From Catenulispora pinistramenti (GTDB lineage Bacteria > Actinomycetota > Actinomycetes > Streptomycetales > Catenulisporaceae): a DNA stretch of 64,000 nucleotides. A program made the position numbers and the translations under genes. Within the stretch, counting starts at the first letter, position 1, and the number at the start of each line of letters is the position of its first letter. This document shows, piece by piece, positions 8,810-18,026 of this stretch. The stretch is taken from NCBI RefSeq assembly GCF_018274385.1, contig NZ_JAAFYZ010000005.1:1-64000 (forward strand). The letters run 5' to 3'. The notes below the pieces were generated by a model. That model was not told the origin of the DNA. It saw nothing but the letters and a program-made list of their open reading frames with translations, and searched no databases.

Positions 8810-8928
8810 GAGCAGATCGGCGCGCGCCGCCTATCTGCCGACTGCGAGCAACCCATCGTGTTCGGCTTGGGCGTGCTGGTCGCGAGCAGCTCAGCGCGCG
8901 CCGCCTACCCGCCGACTCCCAGCAGCCC
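8810..8928. repeat. 45-bp direct repeat duplicating the 3' end of the AraC gene
   Basis: 8810-8854 and 8884-8928 are near copies, 74 bp apart. The second copy holds the last codons and the stop (CTA at 8905-8907) of the minus-strand AraC-type gene. The first copy keeps the CTA at the same offset (8831-8833), so the gene end, including the stop, is duplicated downstream. Confidence 0.85.
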
Positions 8929-9645
8929 CGTCGGCGTCATCCCGGCCAGCCGCCGCACCTCCCGCGTGAAATGCGCCTGATCCGCGTATCCGGCCTCGTA
9001 AGCGACGGCGGCCAGGCCGATCGGCGCAGCGCGGCCCAGGTCCAGCGCATGCTGGAAGCGCAGGATGCTGTGCAGCGTCTTCGGGCCGTAGCCGACCGCT
9101 TCCGTGAACCGCCGCCGCAACTGCCGCTCGGACAGGCCTACCGCGTCAGCGAGCGCCGGGACGTGCGGCGCGTCGCCGGACCGCAGCAGCCCGACCACCC
9201 GCTCGACCGCCGCGTCCGGCTCGTAGTGCGGGGTGAGTGCGGCCACGAAGTCGTCCAGCACCCGCACCGCCGCGTCCGCGGAGCCGGCCGCGTGCAGCCG
9301 TTCCAGCAGCGGCGCCACGTCTCGCGTCGCCAGCTCCGGCGCCACCCGCCGATCGCGCACCTTGCCGACCGGCATCCGGCCGAGCAGCAGCCGCGCCGCC
9401 CCCGGCCGCAGCCGCACGCCCGCGAACGCCGCGCCCGGGGCCACCCGCGCCACCCAGGCTTCCCGGTCCGGCCCGGCCAGCTCCAACGTCCCGTCGTGCC
9501 AGATCAGGTCCACGCAGCCGTCCGGCACCACCAGCTGCCGGTACTCGCCCGGGCCGGTATTGGCCTGCGTCCAGGTGCACGCCACATAGCGGCCGGGCGC
9601 GCGCCGTGGCGGTGTTCCGCATAGACCGAAGCCATCACCCGCCAC
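8905..9645 (-). CDS. AraC-family regulator with DUF6597-type N-terminal domain
   Basis: Predicted transcription factor. The C-terminal 100 residues carry two helix-turn-helix units: LADAVGLSERQLRRRF and IGLAAVAYEAGYADQAHF, followed by GMTPTGL, the AraC signature. The N-terminal part (YVACTWTQ, then VVPDGCVDLIW) is the beta-rich DUF6597-like domain that precedes HTH_18 in many actinobacterial regulators. I choose GTG 9645 as start (246 residues); it is uncertain, because a more natural N-terminus beginning MASVYAEHR lies in another frame from 9635 and could be joined by a one-base change. Target unknown. The 3' end is duplicated downstream. Confidence 0.8.
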   Translation of the reverse strand: MAGDGFGLCGTPPRRAPGRYVACTWTQANTGPGEYRQLVVPDGCVDLIWHDGTLELAGPDREAWVARVAPGAAFAGVRLRPGAARLLLGRMPVGKVRDRRVAPELATRDVAPLLERLHAAGSADAAVRVLDDFVAALTPHYEPDAAVERVVGLLRSGDAPHVPALADAVGLSERQLRRRFTEAVGYGPKTLHSILRFQHALDLGRAAPIGLAAVAYEAGYADQAHFTREVRRLAGMTPTGLLGVGG

Positions 9646-9676
9646 GCTACCCGCGACCCACCCACACGGCCGCCGG

Positions 9677-9752
9677 TCAGCCGCAGCGTTCCTGGTCAGC
9701 CGCAGCATCCCCGGTCAACCACAGCGTCCCCGGTCAGCCACAGGGCGCCTAC
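9677..9752. repeat. 19-bp tandem repeat reaching the M28 stop codon
   Basis: Four 19-base units (9677, 9696, 9715, 9734) opening TCARCCRCAG; the last covers the stop codon (CTA 9749-9751) of the minus-strand peptidase gene. Confidence 0.85.
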
Positions 9753-11230
9753 CCCACCACCGGAAAAGCCACCGGACTCCGCATCCCATCCACCCCGACC
9801 GCCCGCAGCCCGAACTGCACATTGTCCTTCGCGATCGGCAGCGTCACCGTCGTCACGTCCCCCACCGGCAGCACCTCCGTCCACGCCGCCGCCGTCGTCT
9901 CCCGAAGCACCACCTCGTACCCCGCCAACCCGGCGTCGTCCCCGCGGGTCCAGGTCAGCGTCGTGGTGTTGATCCCGCTGAACCCGGCCGGCGGCGTGGT
10001 CAGGATGGTCACGCCCTTCGGCGTCCCGGGCCCGGCGGCCAGCGACCACAGCGTGGCTGCGTTGACCCGGGTGACCCGGGCCAGGTAGTCGAAGTCGCAG
10101 AACTCTGCCAGGTCGCCGAACTGCACCCCGTCCACGACCCGCGTGTCCTGGTGTTCGTGGTCGAAGTTCTCCCGCGGCTCGGTGAACCGCCCGGCCGGGT
10201 AGGCCTGCTCCAGGAACGAGATGTGGTCGCTCCCGCGCAGGTACCGGTCCCGCCGCCAGATCACCCGGATGTCCATGTCGGTGGCGTCGTTCGCGGCCAC
10301 GTCCCGCGCGAACCGCGCCAGCTGCCGCGACGGCCCGTCGTTCTCCCCGCCGACCTCCTGCCGGATCGCCGCCTGCGCCGCGGTCTCCGACGTCGGCACG
10401 CCCTCGACGAACAGCCGTACCGTGTGCGGGCTCGGCGGCGTCCCGTCCCAGGCACTGCTGGCTCCGACGATGTCGTTGCTGAACATCCCCTGTACGTCCG
10501 CCCCGGCCTGCTTCATCTGCGCGGCCATGTAGGCGGAGCCGTAAAGCCCCTGCTCCTCGCCGGCGACCGTGGCGAACACCAACGTCCCGGGGAAGCCGCG
10601 GGTGGCGAACAGCCGCGCCATCTCCAGCACCGCGGCCACGCCCGAGCCGTCGTCGTCGGCCCCGGGGGCGTCGCTGGTGAAGTTCATGACGTCGGTGACG
10701 CGCGAGTCCAGGTGCCCGGTGACCACGTACACCCGCTCGGTGGCCGCGGTGCCCTTCAACGTCGCGATCATGTTCGTGATCGGCGTGGGCACCGGGATCC
10801 GCGACGCCACCGGCTGCACGAACGTCTGCCGCTGCACGGTCATCCGCCCGCCGGAGGCCGCCGCGATCGCCTCCAGCTGCGCCGCCACCCAGTCGGTGGC
10901 CGCGCCGATGCCGCGCGCCGGATCGGTCTGGCTGGACAGGGTGTGCCGGGTGCCGAACGTGGTCAGCTTCAGGACGGTGGCCTTCAGCCGCTCCGGGTCG
11001 ATCTGCGCCAGCAGTTCGCGCAGGTCCCGGCTCGGTCTCTGACTGGTGACGCCGGTGACGCCGGTGACGTCGGTGACGCCGGCGGCCGGGGTCGCGTCCC
11101 CCGACGTCGCGGCGGCGGCGACCCCGGCCGCCGACGTGCCGCCGAGCGTGGCGGCGGTCCCGAGTACCGCCGCGCCGGAAAGAGCTTGTCGTCTGGTCGG
11201 GCCTGAGCGAGCGGATCCATGCTCTGTCAC
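9749..11230 (-). CDS. Tat-exported M28 family metallopeptidase with fibronectin III domain
   Basis: A secreted zinc aminopeptidase-like enzyme, 493 residues. The N-terminus has a twin-arginine signal (TRRQAL followed by a hydrophobic stretch ending AAAA), so export would be folded, through Tat. The M28 core (about residues 85-395) shows the metal ligands in order: VVTGHLDSR (His), GADDDGSG (bridging Asp) and GEEQGLYGS (catalytic and metal Glu), with later DMDIRV and SDHISFLE. A C-terminal fibronectin type III-like domain (about 405-493) ends in VVG. Substrate range is not predictable. Stands alone on the minus strand, divergent from the lipoprotein gene. Confidence 0.9.
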   Translation of the reverse strand: MTEHGSARSGPTRRQALSGAAVLGTAATLGGTSAAGVAAAATSGDATPAAGVTDVTGVTGVTSQRPSRDLRELLAQIDPERLKATVLKLTTFGTRHTLSSQTDPARGIGAATDWVAAQLEAIAAASGGRMTVQRQTFVQPVASRIPVPTPITNMIATLKGTAATERVYVVTGHLDSRVTDVMNFTSDAPGADDDGSGVAAVLEMARLFATRGFPGTLVFATVAGEEQGLYGSAYMAAQMKQAGADVQGMFSNDIVGASSAWDGTPPSPHTVRLFVEGVPTSETAAQAAIRQEVGGENDGPSRQLARFARDVAANDATDMDIRVIWRRDRYLRGSDHISFLEQAYPAGRFTEPRENFDHEHQDTRVVDGVQFGDLAEFCDFDYLARVTRVNAATLWSLAAGPGTPKGVTILTTPPAGFSGINTTTLTWTRGDDAGLAGYEVVLRETTAAAWTEVLPVGDVTTVTLPIAKDNVQFGLRAVGVDGMRSPVAFPVVG

Positions 11231-11343
11231 GCTGCGGAACCTACTCCCGGACCCGCCATCGGCAAGCGCCCACGTCGCCGCACCCGAAGCTCCGATTAAG
11301 CTTCTTTACTCGATTCCTACACACCCCCTGTCAGCCTGCTGGG

Positions 11344-12987
11344 GTGAACCGTCGAGCTCTCCGTGCCCTCGCCGCCCTCCCCGCCCTGTTGCTGACCGCC
11401 ACCGCCTGCCAACAAAGCCCGAACGCGGCGACCGGCAAGCCCTCGTCGGACACCGTCCAGCCGGCCGCGGCGGCTTCTGAAAGCTCTGATACGGCAAGCT
11501 CCACCACCTCCTGGATCACCTTCGCCAACGGCCACCTCGCCTACGGCGCCGACTCCCAGGGCAACCGCGTCCCGGACTTCTCCTACGCCGGCTACGGCAA
11601 CGGCAAGACCACGATCCCGACCGCCCCGGTCGCCGTCACGCTCAAGGCCGCGTCCTCCGGCGACGACACCTCCCGCATCCAGGCCGCCATCGCCAAGGTC
11701 AGCGCGCTGCCGCTGAACGCGGACGGCCTGCGCGGCGCGGTCCTGCTGGGCCCCGGCGACTTCCGGATCGGCGGCGCGCTGACCATCAGCGCCTCAGGCG
11801 TCGTCCTGCGCGGCTCGGGCTCCGGCACCGGCGGCACCCACCTGGTCGCCACCGGCACCCCGCGCGCCGTGGTGTCCCTCGCGGGCTCCGGGCAGCTCCA
11901 GGCCGCCGGGGCCAAGGTCGCCGTCACCGACGACTACGTCCCGATCGGCGCCACCACCTTCCACGTCGCCAGTACCGCGGATCTGAAGGCCGGGCAGGCC
12001 GTGGTCGTGCAGCGGCCGCAGGAGCAGAACTGGATCCACGCCATCGGCATGGACAAGATCCCGCAGCGCTCCGGCGGCGGCACCGTGCAGTGGAAGCCCA
12101 ACGCGGGCCTGCAGTTCGAGCGCACCATCACCGCGCTCGACCCGGCCACCAAGACCGTCACCATCGACATCCCGCTGACCAACGCGCTGGAGAAGCAGTA
12201 CACGCACGCAGTGGTGTGGCCGTACACCTTCCCCGGCCGGATCAGCGACGTCGGCGTCGAGCACCTGTCGGCCGACGGCCTCGCGTTCACCCAGGCCCCT
12301 GATTACGCGACCACGGGCTACTTCGCGTCCTCCTTCGCCTCGTTCGACGCCGTGGACGGCGGCTGGGCGCGCGACATCGTCGCCGACGACTTCGGCTCCG
12401 GGATGGGCGGCGTGGGGGAGAGCGCCAAGCGGATCACCCTGGAGGACACCTCGGCGCTGGGAATGGAGAAGGCGATCCCGCAGGACGTCCACGCCCAGCC
12501 GGTCGCCTACACGCTGGCCGGTCAGCAGTCGCTGGTGCTGCGCTGCCAGGTCTCCGGCAGCAACCTGCACGCCTGGGCCACGCAGGCGCAGACCGCCGGG
12601 CCGAACGTGTTCAGCGACTGCACCGCGACCAACGTCGGCAGCAAGCGCTTCGACGCCGGCCCGCACCAGCGCTGGGCCTCCGGTACCCTCTACGACCACC
12701 TGGTGATGCGCGAGGGCGCCGGTGGCACGTCAGCGACCGAGTTGTCGCTGTATGACCGCGACAACGAGGGCAGCGGCCAGGGCTGGGCCGGGGCCACGCA
12801 GGTCGCGTGGAACAGCGACACCGGCACCTACTCCTTCCAGAGCCCGCCGACCTCCTACAACTGGTCCTTCGGCGCGCTCGGCAAGGCCGCCCCGCCGCTG
12901 GTGCCCGGGTTCCCGGCGGTGATGGTGTCGGCCGGGACGCCGGTGCAGCCGGCGTCGCTGTATGCCGAGCAGCTGGCCGAGCGGTAG
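11344..12987 (+). CDS. Lipoprotein with pectate-lyase-like right-handed beta-helix
   Basis: A 547-residue exported protein. The N-terminus has a lipoprotein-type signal with Cys at residue 22 (LTATAC), then a Ser/Ala-rich spacer. The mature part has a pectate_lyase_3/pectin-lyase-fold character: DDTSRIQAAIAKV near residue 100 (the usual opening of this fold), repeated short strands such as GALTISASGVVLRGSGSGT, and later parallel-helix turns. It probably binds or cleaves a polysaccharide; catalytic residues cannot be assigned by eye. Starts at a GTG with no strong ribosome binding site. Monocistronic. Confidence 0.75.
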   Translation: MNRRALRALAALPALLLTATACQQSPNAATGKPSSDTVQPAAAASESSDTASSTTSWITFANGHLAYGADSQGNRVPDFSYAGYGNGKTTIPTAPVAVTLKAASSGDDTSRIQAAIAKVSALPLNADGLRGAVLLGPGDFRIGGALTISASGVVLRGSGSGTGGTHLVATGTPRAVVSLAGSGQLQAAGAKVAVTDDYVPIGATTFHVASTADLKAGQAVVVQRPQEQNWIHAIGMDKIPQRSGGGTVQWKPNAGLQFERTITALDPATKTVTIDIPLTNALEKQYTHAVVWPYTFPGRISDVGVEHLSADGLAFTQAPDYATTGYFASSFASFDAVDGGWARDIVADDFGSGMGGVGESAKRITLEDTSALGMEKAIPQDVHAQPVAYTLAGQQSLVLRCQVSGSNLHAWATQAQTAGPNVFSDCTATNVGSKRFDAGPHQRWASGTLYDHLVMREGAGGTSATELSLYDRDNEGSGQGWAGATQVAWNSDTGTYSFQSPPTSYNWSFGALGKAAPPLVPGFPAVMVSAGTPVQPASLYAEQLAER

Positions 12988-12994
12988 CGCCCGC

Positions 12995-13507
12995 CTATGC
13001 CTCGCGCAGCAGGATGCCGCGAACGTAGGCGGCCTGCCCGGCGTGCTGCAGCGTGTCATTCACAACGCTGACCAGCCGCACGCCCAGGGTCACGGGCGGG
13101 TCCCAGCGGGCGTCGACGACCCGGTCGAAGTCCCCGTCCGCCAGGGTGCCGACATAGGCCAGGGTCTGGGCGTGCACGGCGTCGTGGTAATCGGTGAGCA
13201 CCTCGACCGACGGCACGTTCAGCTTGCCCACCTCGTGGGAGGACTGGCCGTAGCCGACGGCGGCCGTCGGGTACGGCGAGCCGAACTTCGCCTCGAACCC
13301 CTGGCGCGTCCACACCTGTTCCAGCCCCGCGACCTCGGCGACGTGGTCGTCCTGCACCCGGGTCAGGTGCCAGACCAGCCAGCCGACCGGGTTCGCGTCA
13401 TCGTCCAGGCGGCGGTGCAGCTGATCGAGATCCAGGCCGTCGACCGCGGCGTGGACTGCTTCGTGAACCCGCCCGAAGGCGTCGGCGAGGAGTTCGTGTC
13501 CTTTCAT
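12995..13507 (-). CDS. DinB/DUF664 family protein
   Basis: A four-helix-bundle protein of the DinB superfamily (170 residues), many members of which are metal-dependent mycothiol or bacillithiol S-transferases. The metal-type His residues are in WLVWHLTRVQDDHVAEVAG (about residues 44-62) and NDTLQHAGQAAYVRG near the C-terminus. The reaction is not predictable. Start ATG 13507: a -10-like TACGGT lies six bases upstream, so the message may be leaderless; the GGAG between them could instead serve as a ribosome binding site. Convergent with the lipoprotein gene, eight bases apart. Confidence 0.85.
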   Translation of the reverse strand: MKGHELLADAFGRVHEAVHAAVDGLDLDQLHRRLDDDANPVGWLVWHLTRVQDDHVAEVAGLEQVWTRQGFEAKFGSPYPTAAVGYGQSSHEVGKLNVPSVEVLTDYHDAVHAQTLAYVGTLADGDFDRVVDARWDPPVTLGVRLVSVVNDTLQHAGQAAYVRGILLREA

Positions 13508-13604
13508 GGCTCCACCGTACGCGCTCCTGCCCACGCGCCCCTTGCCATCTCGCTCCCGGTGGTAGAACGTGTTCTCGTTTTCCGGACTCAGCGAGGGGAC
13601 CCCC

Positions 13605-14399
13605 ATGGGCGGCACCGAACACTGCACCGTCGAGCGCGACGGCCACACCCTGGTCGTCACGATGAACCGGCCCGAGGCCAAGAACGCGCTGTCGCTGCCG
13701 ATGCTGGTCGGGATGGCCGACGCGTGGGTGGAGGCGGACGCCGACGACGACGTGCGCTCCATCGTGCTCACCGGGGCCGGCGGCGCGTTCTGCGCCGGCA
13801 TGGACCTCAAGGCCATGAACATGTCCCAGGACTCGCCCTACGCCGACCGCCTCAAAGCCGACCCCGACCTGCACTGGAAGGCCCTGCTGCGGCACTACAG
13901 CCCGCGCAAGCCGCTGATCGGGGCGGTCGAGGGCTACGCGGTGGCCGGCGGGACCGAGCTGATCCAGGCCTGCGACATCCGGGTCGCGGCGGCCTCGGCC
14001 ACCTTCGGGCTGTTCGAGGTGCGGCGCGGGCTGTTCCCGGTGGCCGGTTCCACGGTGCGGCTGCCGCGCCAGATCCCCTACAGCCACGCCATGGAGATGC
14101 TGCTTACCGGCCGCCCTTACAGCGCGGCCGAGGCGCGCGACATCGGGCTGGTCGGGCACCTCGTGGACGACGGCAAGGCGTTGGAGAAGGCGCTGGAGAT
14201 CGCCGCGCTGATCAACGCCGCCGCGCCGCTGTCGGTGGAGGCGGTGAAGCGGTCGGTGAAGGAGACCTCCGGGATGAGCGAGGCCGAGGGGCTGGCGCGG
14301 GAGTTCGAGATCGGCTGGCCGGTGTTCGCCACCGAGGACGCCAAGGAGGGGCCGCGGGCGTTCGCGCAGAAGCGTGAGGCGGTCTGGAAACGGAAATAG
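13605..14399 (+). CDS. Enoyl-CoA hydratase/isomerase family protein
   Basis: Crotonase-fold enzyme acting on acyl-CoA, most likely a hydratase in fatty-acid or related degradation. From ATG 13605 (264 residues; ribosome binding site GAGGGGA) it shows the oxyanion-hole segment GAFCAGMDLKAM and the second oxyanion segment AVEGYAVAGGTEL. Both glutamates needed for hydration are present: the Glu of GGTEL and the Glu of LFEVRRG, so catalytic competence is likely. Exact substrate unknown. Single gene, divergent from the DinB-like gene. Confidence 0.92.
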   Translation: MGGTEHCTVERDGHTLVVTMNRPEAKNALSLPMLVGMADAWVEADADDDVRSIVLTGAGGAFCAGMDLKAMNMSQDSPYADRLKADPDLHWKALLRHYSPRKPLIGAVEGYAVAGGTELIQACDIRVAAASATFGLFEVRRGLFPVAGSTVRLPRQIPYSHAMEMLLTGRPYSAAEARDIGLVGHLVDDGKALEKALEIAALINAAAPLSVEAVKRSVKETSGMSEAEGLAREFEIGWPVFATEDAKEGPRAFAQKREAVWKRK

Positions 14400-14519
14400 T
14401 ATGATCTTTCGTCGCCGCAGGTGACGCCGCGAGCGCGCACGGTACCGGGATGCGCGGTAAGGGGCACCCGGTCGGCCCCGATTGGGTTATCGGGGCATCG
14501 GCAGGGCAGAGTATGAACC

Positions 14520-15161
14520 GTGCGTCTCGATCACGTTTCCTATGCTGTGTCCAACTCCGAGCTCGGTTCCACCGTGAACCGGCTCGGTACGCTGCTCGGC
14601 TCGACGTTCCGCGACGGCGGCGTCCACCCGCGCTTCGGCACCCGCAACTTCGTGCTGCCCCTGGCCGGCGGCTCGTATGTGGAGGTCGTGGCCCCGCTGG
14701 ACCACCCCGCCACCGACTCCGCGCCGTTCGGCAAGGCGGTCAAGGCCCGCGCCGAGGAGGGCGGCGGCTGGCTGGGCTGGGTGGTGGGCGTCGACGACAT
14801 CACACCCTGGGAGCAGCGCCTGGGCCGCCCCGCGGCCCAAGGCCACCGGGTCCGCCCCGACGGCTTCGACCTGCGCTGGAAGCAGCTGGGCGTCCTGGAC
14901 CTGATGGCCGACCCGCAGCTGCCCTACTTCCTGGCCTGGGAGATCGCCGCCGACCAGCGCCCCGGCGCGGGCGCCGACGGCGGCCCGGCCTTCGAGCGCC
15001 TGGAGATCAGCGGCGACCGCACCCAGGTCCTGGGCTGGATCGGCGGCTCCCCGGACCACGACCCGCTGGAAGAAGTGAAGGTCGACTGGATCGACGCCGA
15101 GGAACCCGGCGTGGTGGCCGTCCACTTCCGCTGCGCGGCCGGCAGCGTCCGGATCGACTAG
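14520..15161 (+). CDS. VOC-superfamily (glyoxalase-like domain) protein
   Basis: A 213-residue protein of the glyoxalase-like (PF13468-type) group: it opens MRLDHVSYAV, a typical first strand with the metal His, then FGTRNFVLPLAGGSYVEVV and a second half with WVVGVDDI. Fold members bind a divalent metal and act on small substrates; the function here is unknown. GTG start, no clear ribosome binding site. The last 16 bases with the stop are copied immediately downstream. Confidence 0.8.
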   Translation: MRLDHVSYAVSNSELGSTVNRLGTLLGSTFRDGGVHPRFGTRNFVLPLAGGSYVEVVAPLDHPATDSAPFGKAVKARAEEGGGWLGWVVGVDDITPWEQRLGRPAAQGHRVRPDGFDLRWKQLGVLDLMADPQLPYFLAWEIAADQRPGAGADGGPAFERLEISGDRTQVLGWIGGSPDHDPLEEVKVDWIDAEEPGVVAVHFRCAAGSVRID

Positions 15162-15186
15162 GGACTGGCTCGACTAGGGACTGGCC
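15155..15186. repeat. 16-bp duplication including the VOC stop codon
   Basis: CGACTAGGGACTGGCT (15155-15170) is followed by CGACTAGGGACTGGCC (15171-15186). The first TAG is the stop codon of the VOC gene; the second is its copy. Confidence 0.9.
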
Positions 15187-15221
15187 CGACCAGGGCCTCC
15201 CCGACTCCTCGGGTGCGGGTG

Positions 15222-15260
15222 CACACCGGCGATGGCCGGCGGCACCCGCACCGTCGTTTT
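15222..15260. terminator. Intrinsic terminator between VOC and CHAT genes
   Basis: GGTGCGGGTGC (15222-15232) pairs perfectly with GCACCCGCACC (15242-15252), followed by GTCGTTTT. It sits between convergent genes and is the best-formed terminator in the window, oriented for the plus-strand VOC transcript. Confidence 0.8.
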
Positions 15261-15374
15261 CCCGCCCGCCGCTCACTTTTCCGTGTTCCGCGGCATCACG
15301 GTCAACCCGAGGTCGAGAGTTTCGTTCACTCGATCAGAGGTTGAAGGTGCCCGGACAACAGCCGGGCCGGCGCC

Positions 15375-18026
15375 TCAGCCGCCGAACCCGAAGCACACGA
15401 ACCCGCCGATCCCGGTCGCCGACGAAGCCTCGGCGAGCGCCGCCGCCGGCGGCCGCCCGGCGGCCAGCGCGGCGTGCAGCGCGAGCATCAGCGTCCGGGT
15501 GTCGGAGTCGTCGACCGGCGTGACACTGGCGATCAGCGTCCGGGTCCCCAGCGCGAACACCGCCGACGCCAGCCCCATCAGCTCGTCCCCGGGCCGCACC
15601 CCCGACAGCGCCGACTCACACGCCGACAGCACCAGCGTCTGCGGCGTCGAACCGAGCCGCTCCAGGTCGTAGACGTACAGCGGCCCGTCATGCGCGTCCA
15701 GGCTGGAGAAGAGCGGATGATCGGCCCGGAACCGCCCATGCGTGGCCACATGCGCCAGCGCGGCCCCGTCCAAGGCCCGCGCGGCATCAGCAGCCGTAGC
15801 CTGCGTCCCGGACAGCACGACAGCATCCGGATACCGCGCCGCCAACGCGGCGATCTCCGGCTCCGCGTGCGCCAGCCCGGGACCGGCCATCAGGACCGTG
15901 CCGACCCCCGTCGCCGAGGTGGCGACCGGAGCCACGCCGGCAGCCACCAGCCACAGCCGAGCCGACGGCGTCACGCTCACCGCGCGGCCCGCACAGGTCG
16001 GCAGCGCGGTCCAGGGCAGCGCGTGCAGGGAGCCGGTCGGGACGATGACCAGCGGGCGGGCGGCGCTGCCCGGCGTCCCGCCCAGAACCCGCCGCAGCGG
16101 CCCGAACAACAGTGCGTCCAGTTCCTGTCGGCTGTGGTCATAGGCCTGCACCGCGGCGTCCTGCATCGCCTTCGACCCGAACCGCCGAGACATCCGGTTC
16201 ATCGTGAACCGGACCACGTCCAGCTGCCGCAGCACCGCCGCGTACGACCCCAGCCGGTGCCGCCGCACCACTCCGTCCCGCACGGTCACCGCGTGCAGAT
16301 CGTCATCCAACCGGACGAACTCGACCAGTACCCGCTCGCCCAGGGCCCCGGCCAGCGCGGCGGGGGAGAACGGCGGCTCCGGTGCATACGTGCCGCGCGC
16401 GTACCGCGACCGATCGCGGATCGCCGCTTCGAGCCGCAACCGCTCGGCATTGAGCCGCGACACCTCAGAGCGCGAAGAGCCCCGCTCGGCCGGTGCCTCC
16501 ACCTCGGCCAGATCCGCGACCACCCGCCGCAACTCGGTCAGGTCGGCGGCCATCTGCTCGTCATCCGGCGGCCGCACCGGACGCCGTCGCAGCGAGGCGG
16601 CCCGCCACGTCTCGGCCCACCGCAACACCGCTCGCGCGTCCCCGCGCTCCAGCGCCAGCCACAGCCCGAGCTTGGCCAACTCCTCCCCGCGTGCGGCGGC
16701 GTGTGCGCGTAGGTCGGTCGCGCCCAGCACGGCGTTGTTCTCGGCGTGCACGCGCAGGCCCGCCCGTACGGCGCGTTCGGCGGCCGAGGGACGTCCGGTG
16801 CCCAGGGTGTGCAGCGCGTGGGCGTGCCAGGCCAGGACCCTGACCTCGGCCACGCCCCGGGTCCGTTGCCGCGCCACCTGCTCGAACAACGCCTGGGCCT
16901 GCTGGGGGCGTCCCAGGTCGGCGGCGATGCGGCCGGCCAGCAGCCGGGCTTCGTGCGGGGCGACCGGCCACCGGGCGGCGGCCAGCCGGTCGGCCACCTG
17001 TTCGGTGGCGCGCAGCAGGGCCGGCGAGCGCTGCCCGGTCGCGAAGCGCGCCGCTATCTCCGCGTGCCGGGCCAAGTCGGCCCAGGTGCCGCGGCGCTGA
17101 CGGGAGAACATCGCGCGGGCGGTGCCGGCCGCCTCGGCCGCCGCCCCGGGCTCGCCGGCGGCCAGCGTCGCCCAGGCCTGATACAGGTAGGACTCGGCCA
17201 GGTTGAAGCGGAACCCGCCGGCCTGCTGTTCGGCGATGGCGGTGGCGACGGTGGCCTGTGCCTCGGCGGCCAGGCCCACGGCCAGCAGCATCTCGGCCTT
17301 GTCGGTGAGCAGCGGGGTGCCGCGGCGGCCGTGCTGCCGGTAGACCGCGGCCGCGGTGTCCAGCCGGTCCAGGGCGGCGGGGATGTTGCCGTTCTGCCGC
17401 GACAAGTAGCCCAGGTTGTACTGGATGATCGCGTTGAGCATGGAGTAGCCGCCGCGCTCGGTGACCACCAGCCCGCGCTGCAGATCGGCTTCGGCCTCGC
17501 GGTAGCGGCCGCCCCAGGTGTTCATCACAGCGCGGGTGTTCAGCAGCAGCGCCTCCCACCGGTCGTCGCCGGCGGTGCGCAGGACCGGCTGGGCCCGGGC
17601 GAACGCCGCCAGCGCCTCGGTGGTGCGGCCGAGGCGGGCCAGGACGGCGCCGAGATTGGTGTCCAGCCGCGCGGAATCTATGCCGCTCAGCACCGCGGCC
17701 GCCAGCGCCGCCTCCGCGAGCGCGGCAGCGGTGTCGCCGCGGTCGGCGAGGATCACCACCAACGACATCCGGGCCTGGGCCGCGCGATACGGGGCGCCGA
17801 CCCGTTCACCCACGCTGACCGCCCGGCGGAGCGTCCGGGCCGCGCGCGGGAGGTCCCCGGTCTCCTTGAACGCCAGACCGAGCGCGCGCAGGGCTATGGC
17901 GGCGGCTTCGTCGCCGCCGCCCTCGGCCAGTACTTCCTCGGCGACGGCCCGGCCCACGGCGGGTTGGTCGAGGACCCGGTCGAGGGCCTTGTGGGCGCGC
18001 GTGAGCCGGTCCGCGGAAGATGGCAT
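15375..18026 (-). CDS. TPR-CHAT caspase-like protease
   Basis: Predicted cytoplasmic cysteine protease of the CHAT family (caspase fold, clan CD). From ATG 18026 the 883-residue product has a long helical N-terminal half made of TPR-like repeats (about residues 20-450; for example GDLPRAARTLRRAVSVGERV, GRYREAEADLQRGL), a further helical linker, and a C-terminal CHAT domain (about 600-883). The catalytic dyad is visible: His763 in HVATHG and Cys803 in LSACES, 40 residues apart. The C-terminus GIGGFVCFG is also typical. Another ATG at 18080 is possible; neither has a clear ribosome binding site. Last gene of a minus-strand module with a subtilisin, a sigma factor and a small unknown protein. 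TPRs would sense a partner, CHAT would cut. Confidence 0.9.
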   Translation of the reverse strand: MPSSADRLTRAHKALDRVLDQPAVGRAVAEEVLAEGGGDEAAAIALRALGLAFKETGDLPRAARTLRRAVSVGERVGAPYRAAQARMSLVVILADRGDTAAALAEAALAAAVLSGIDSARLDTNLGAVLARLGRTTEALAAFARAQPVLRTAGDDRWEALLLNTRAVMNTWGGRYREAEADLQRGLVVTERGGYSMLNAIIQYNLGYLSRQNGNIPAALDRLDTAAAVYRQHGRRGTPLLTDKAEMLLAVGLAAEAQATVATAIAEQQAGGFRFNLAESYLYQAWATLAAGEPGAAAEAAGTARAMFSRQRRGTWADLARHAEIAARFATGQRSPALLRATEQVADRLAAARWPVAPHEARLLAGRIAADLGRPQQAQALFEQVARQRTRGVAEVRVLAWHAHALHTLGTGRPSAAERAVRAGLRVHAENNAVLGATDLRAHAAARGEELAKLGLWLALERGDARAVLRWAETWRAASLRRRPVRPPDDEQMAADLTELRRVVADLAEVEAPAERGSSRSEVSRLNAERLRLEAAIRDRSRYARGTYAPEPPFSPAALAGALGERVLVEFVRLDDDLHAVTVRDGVVRRHRLGSYAAVLRQLDVVRFTMNRMSRRFGSKAMQDAAVQAYDHSRQELDALLFGPLRRVLGGTPGSAARPLVIVPTGSLHALPWTALPTCAGRAVSVTPSARLWLVAAGVAPVATSATGVGTVLMAGPGLAHAEPEIAALAARYPDAVVLSGTQATAADAARALDGAALAHVATHGRFRADHPLFSSLDAHDGPLYVYDLERLGSTPQTLVLSACESALSGVRPGDELMGLASAVFALGTRTLIASVTPVDDSDTRTLMLALHAALAAGRPPAAALAEASSATGIGGFVCFGFGG

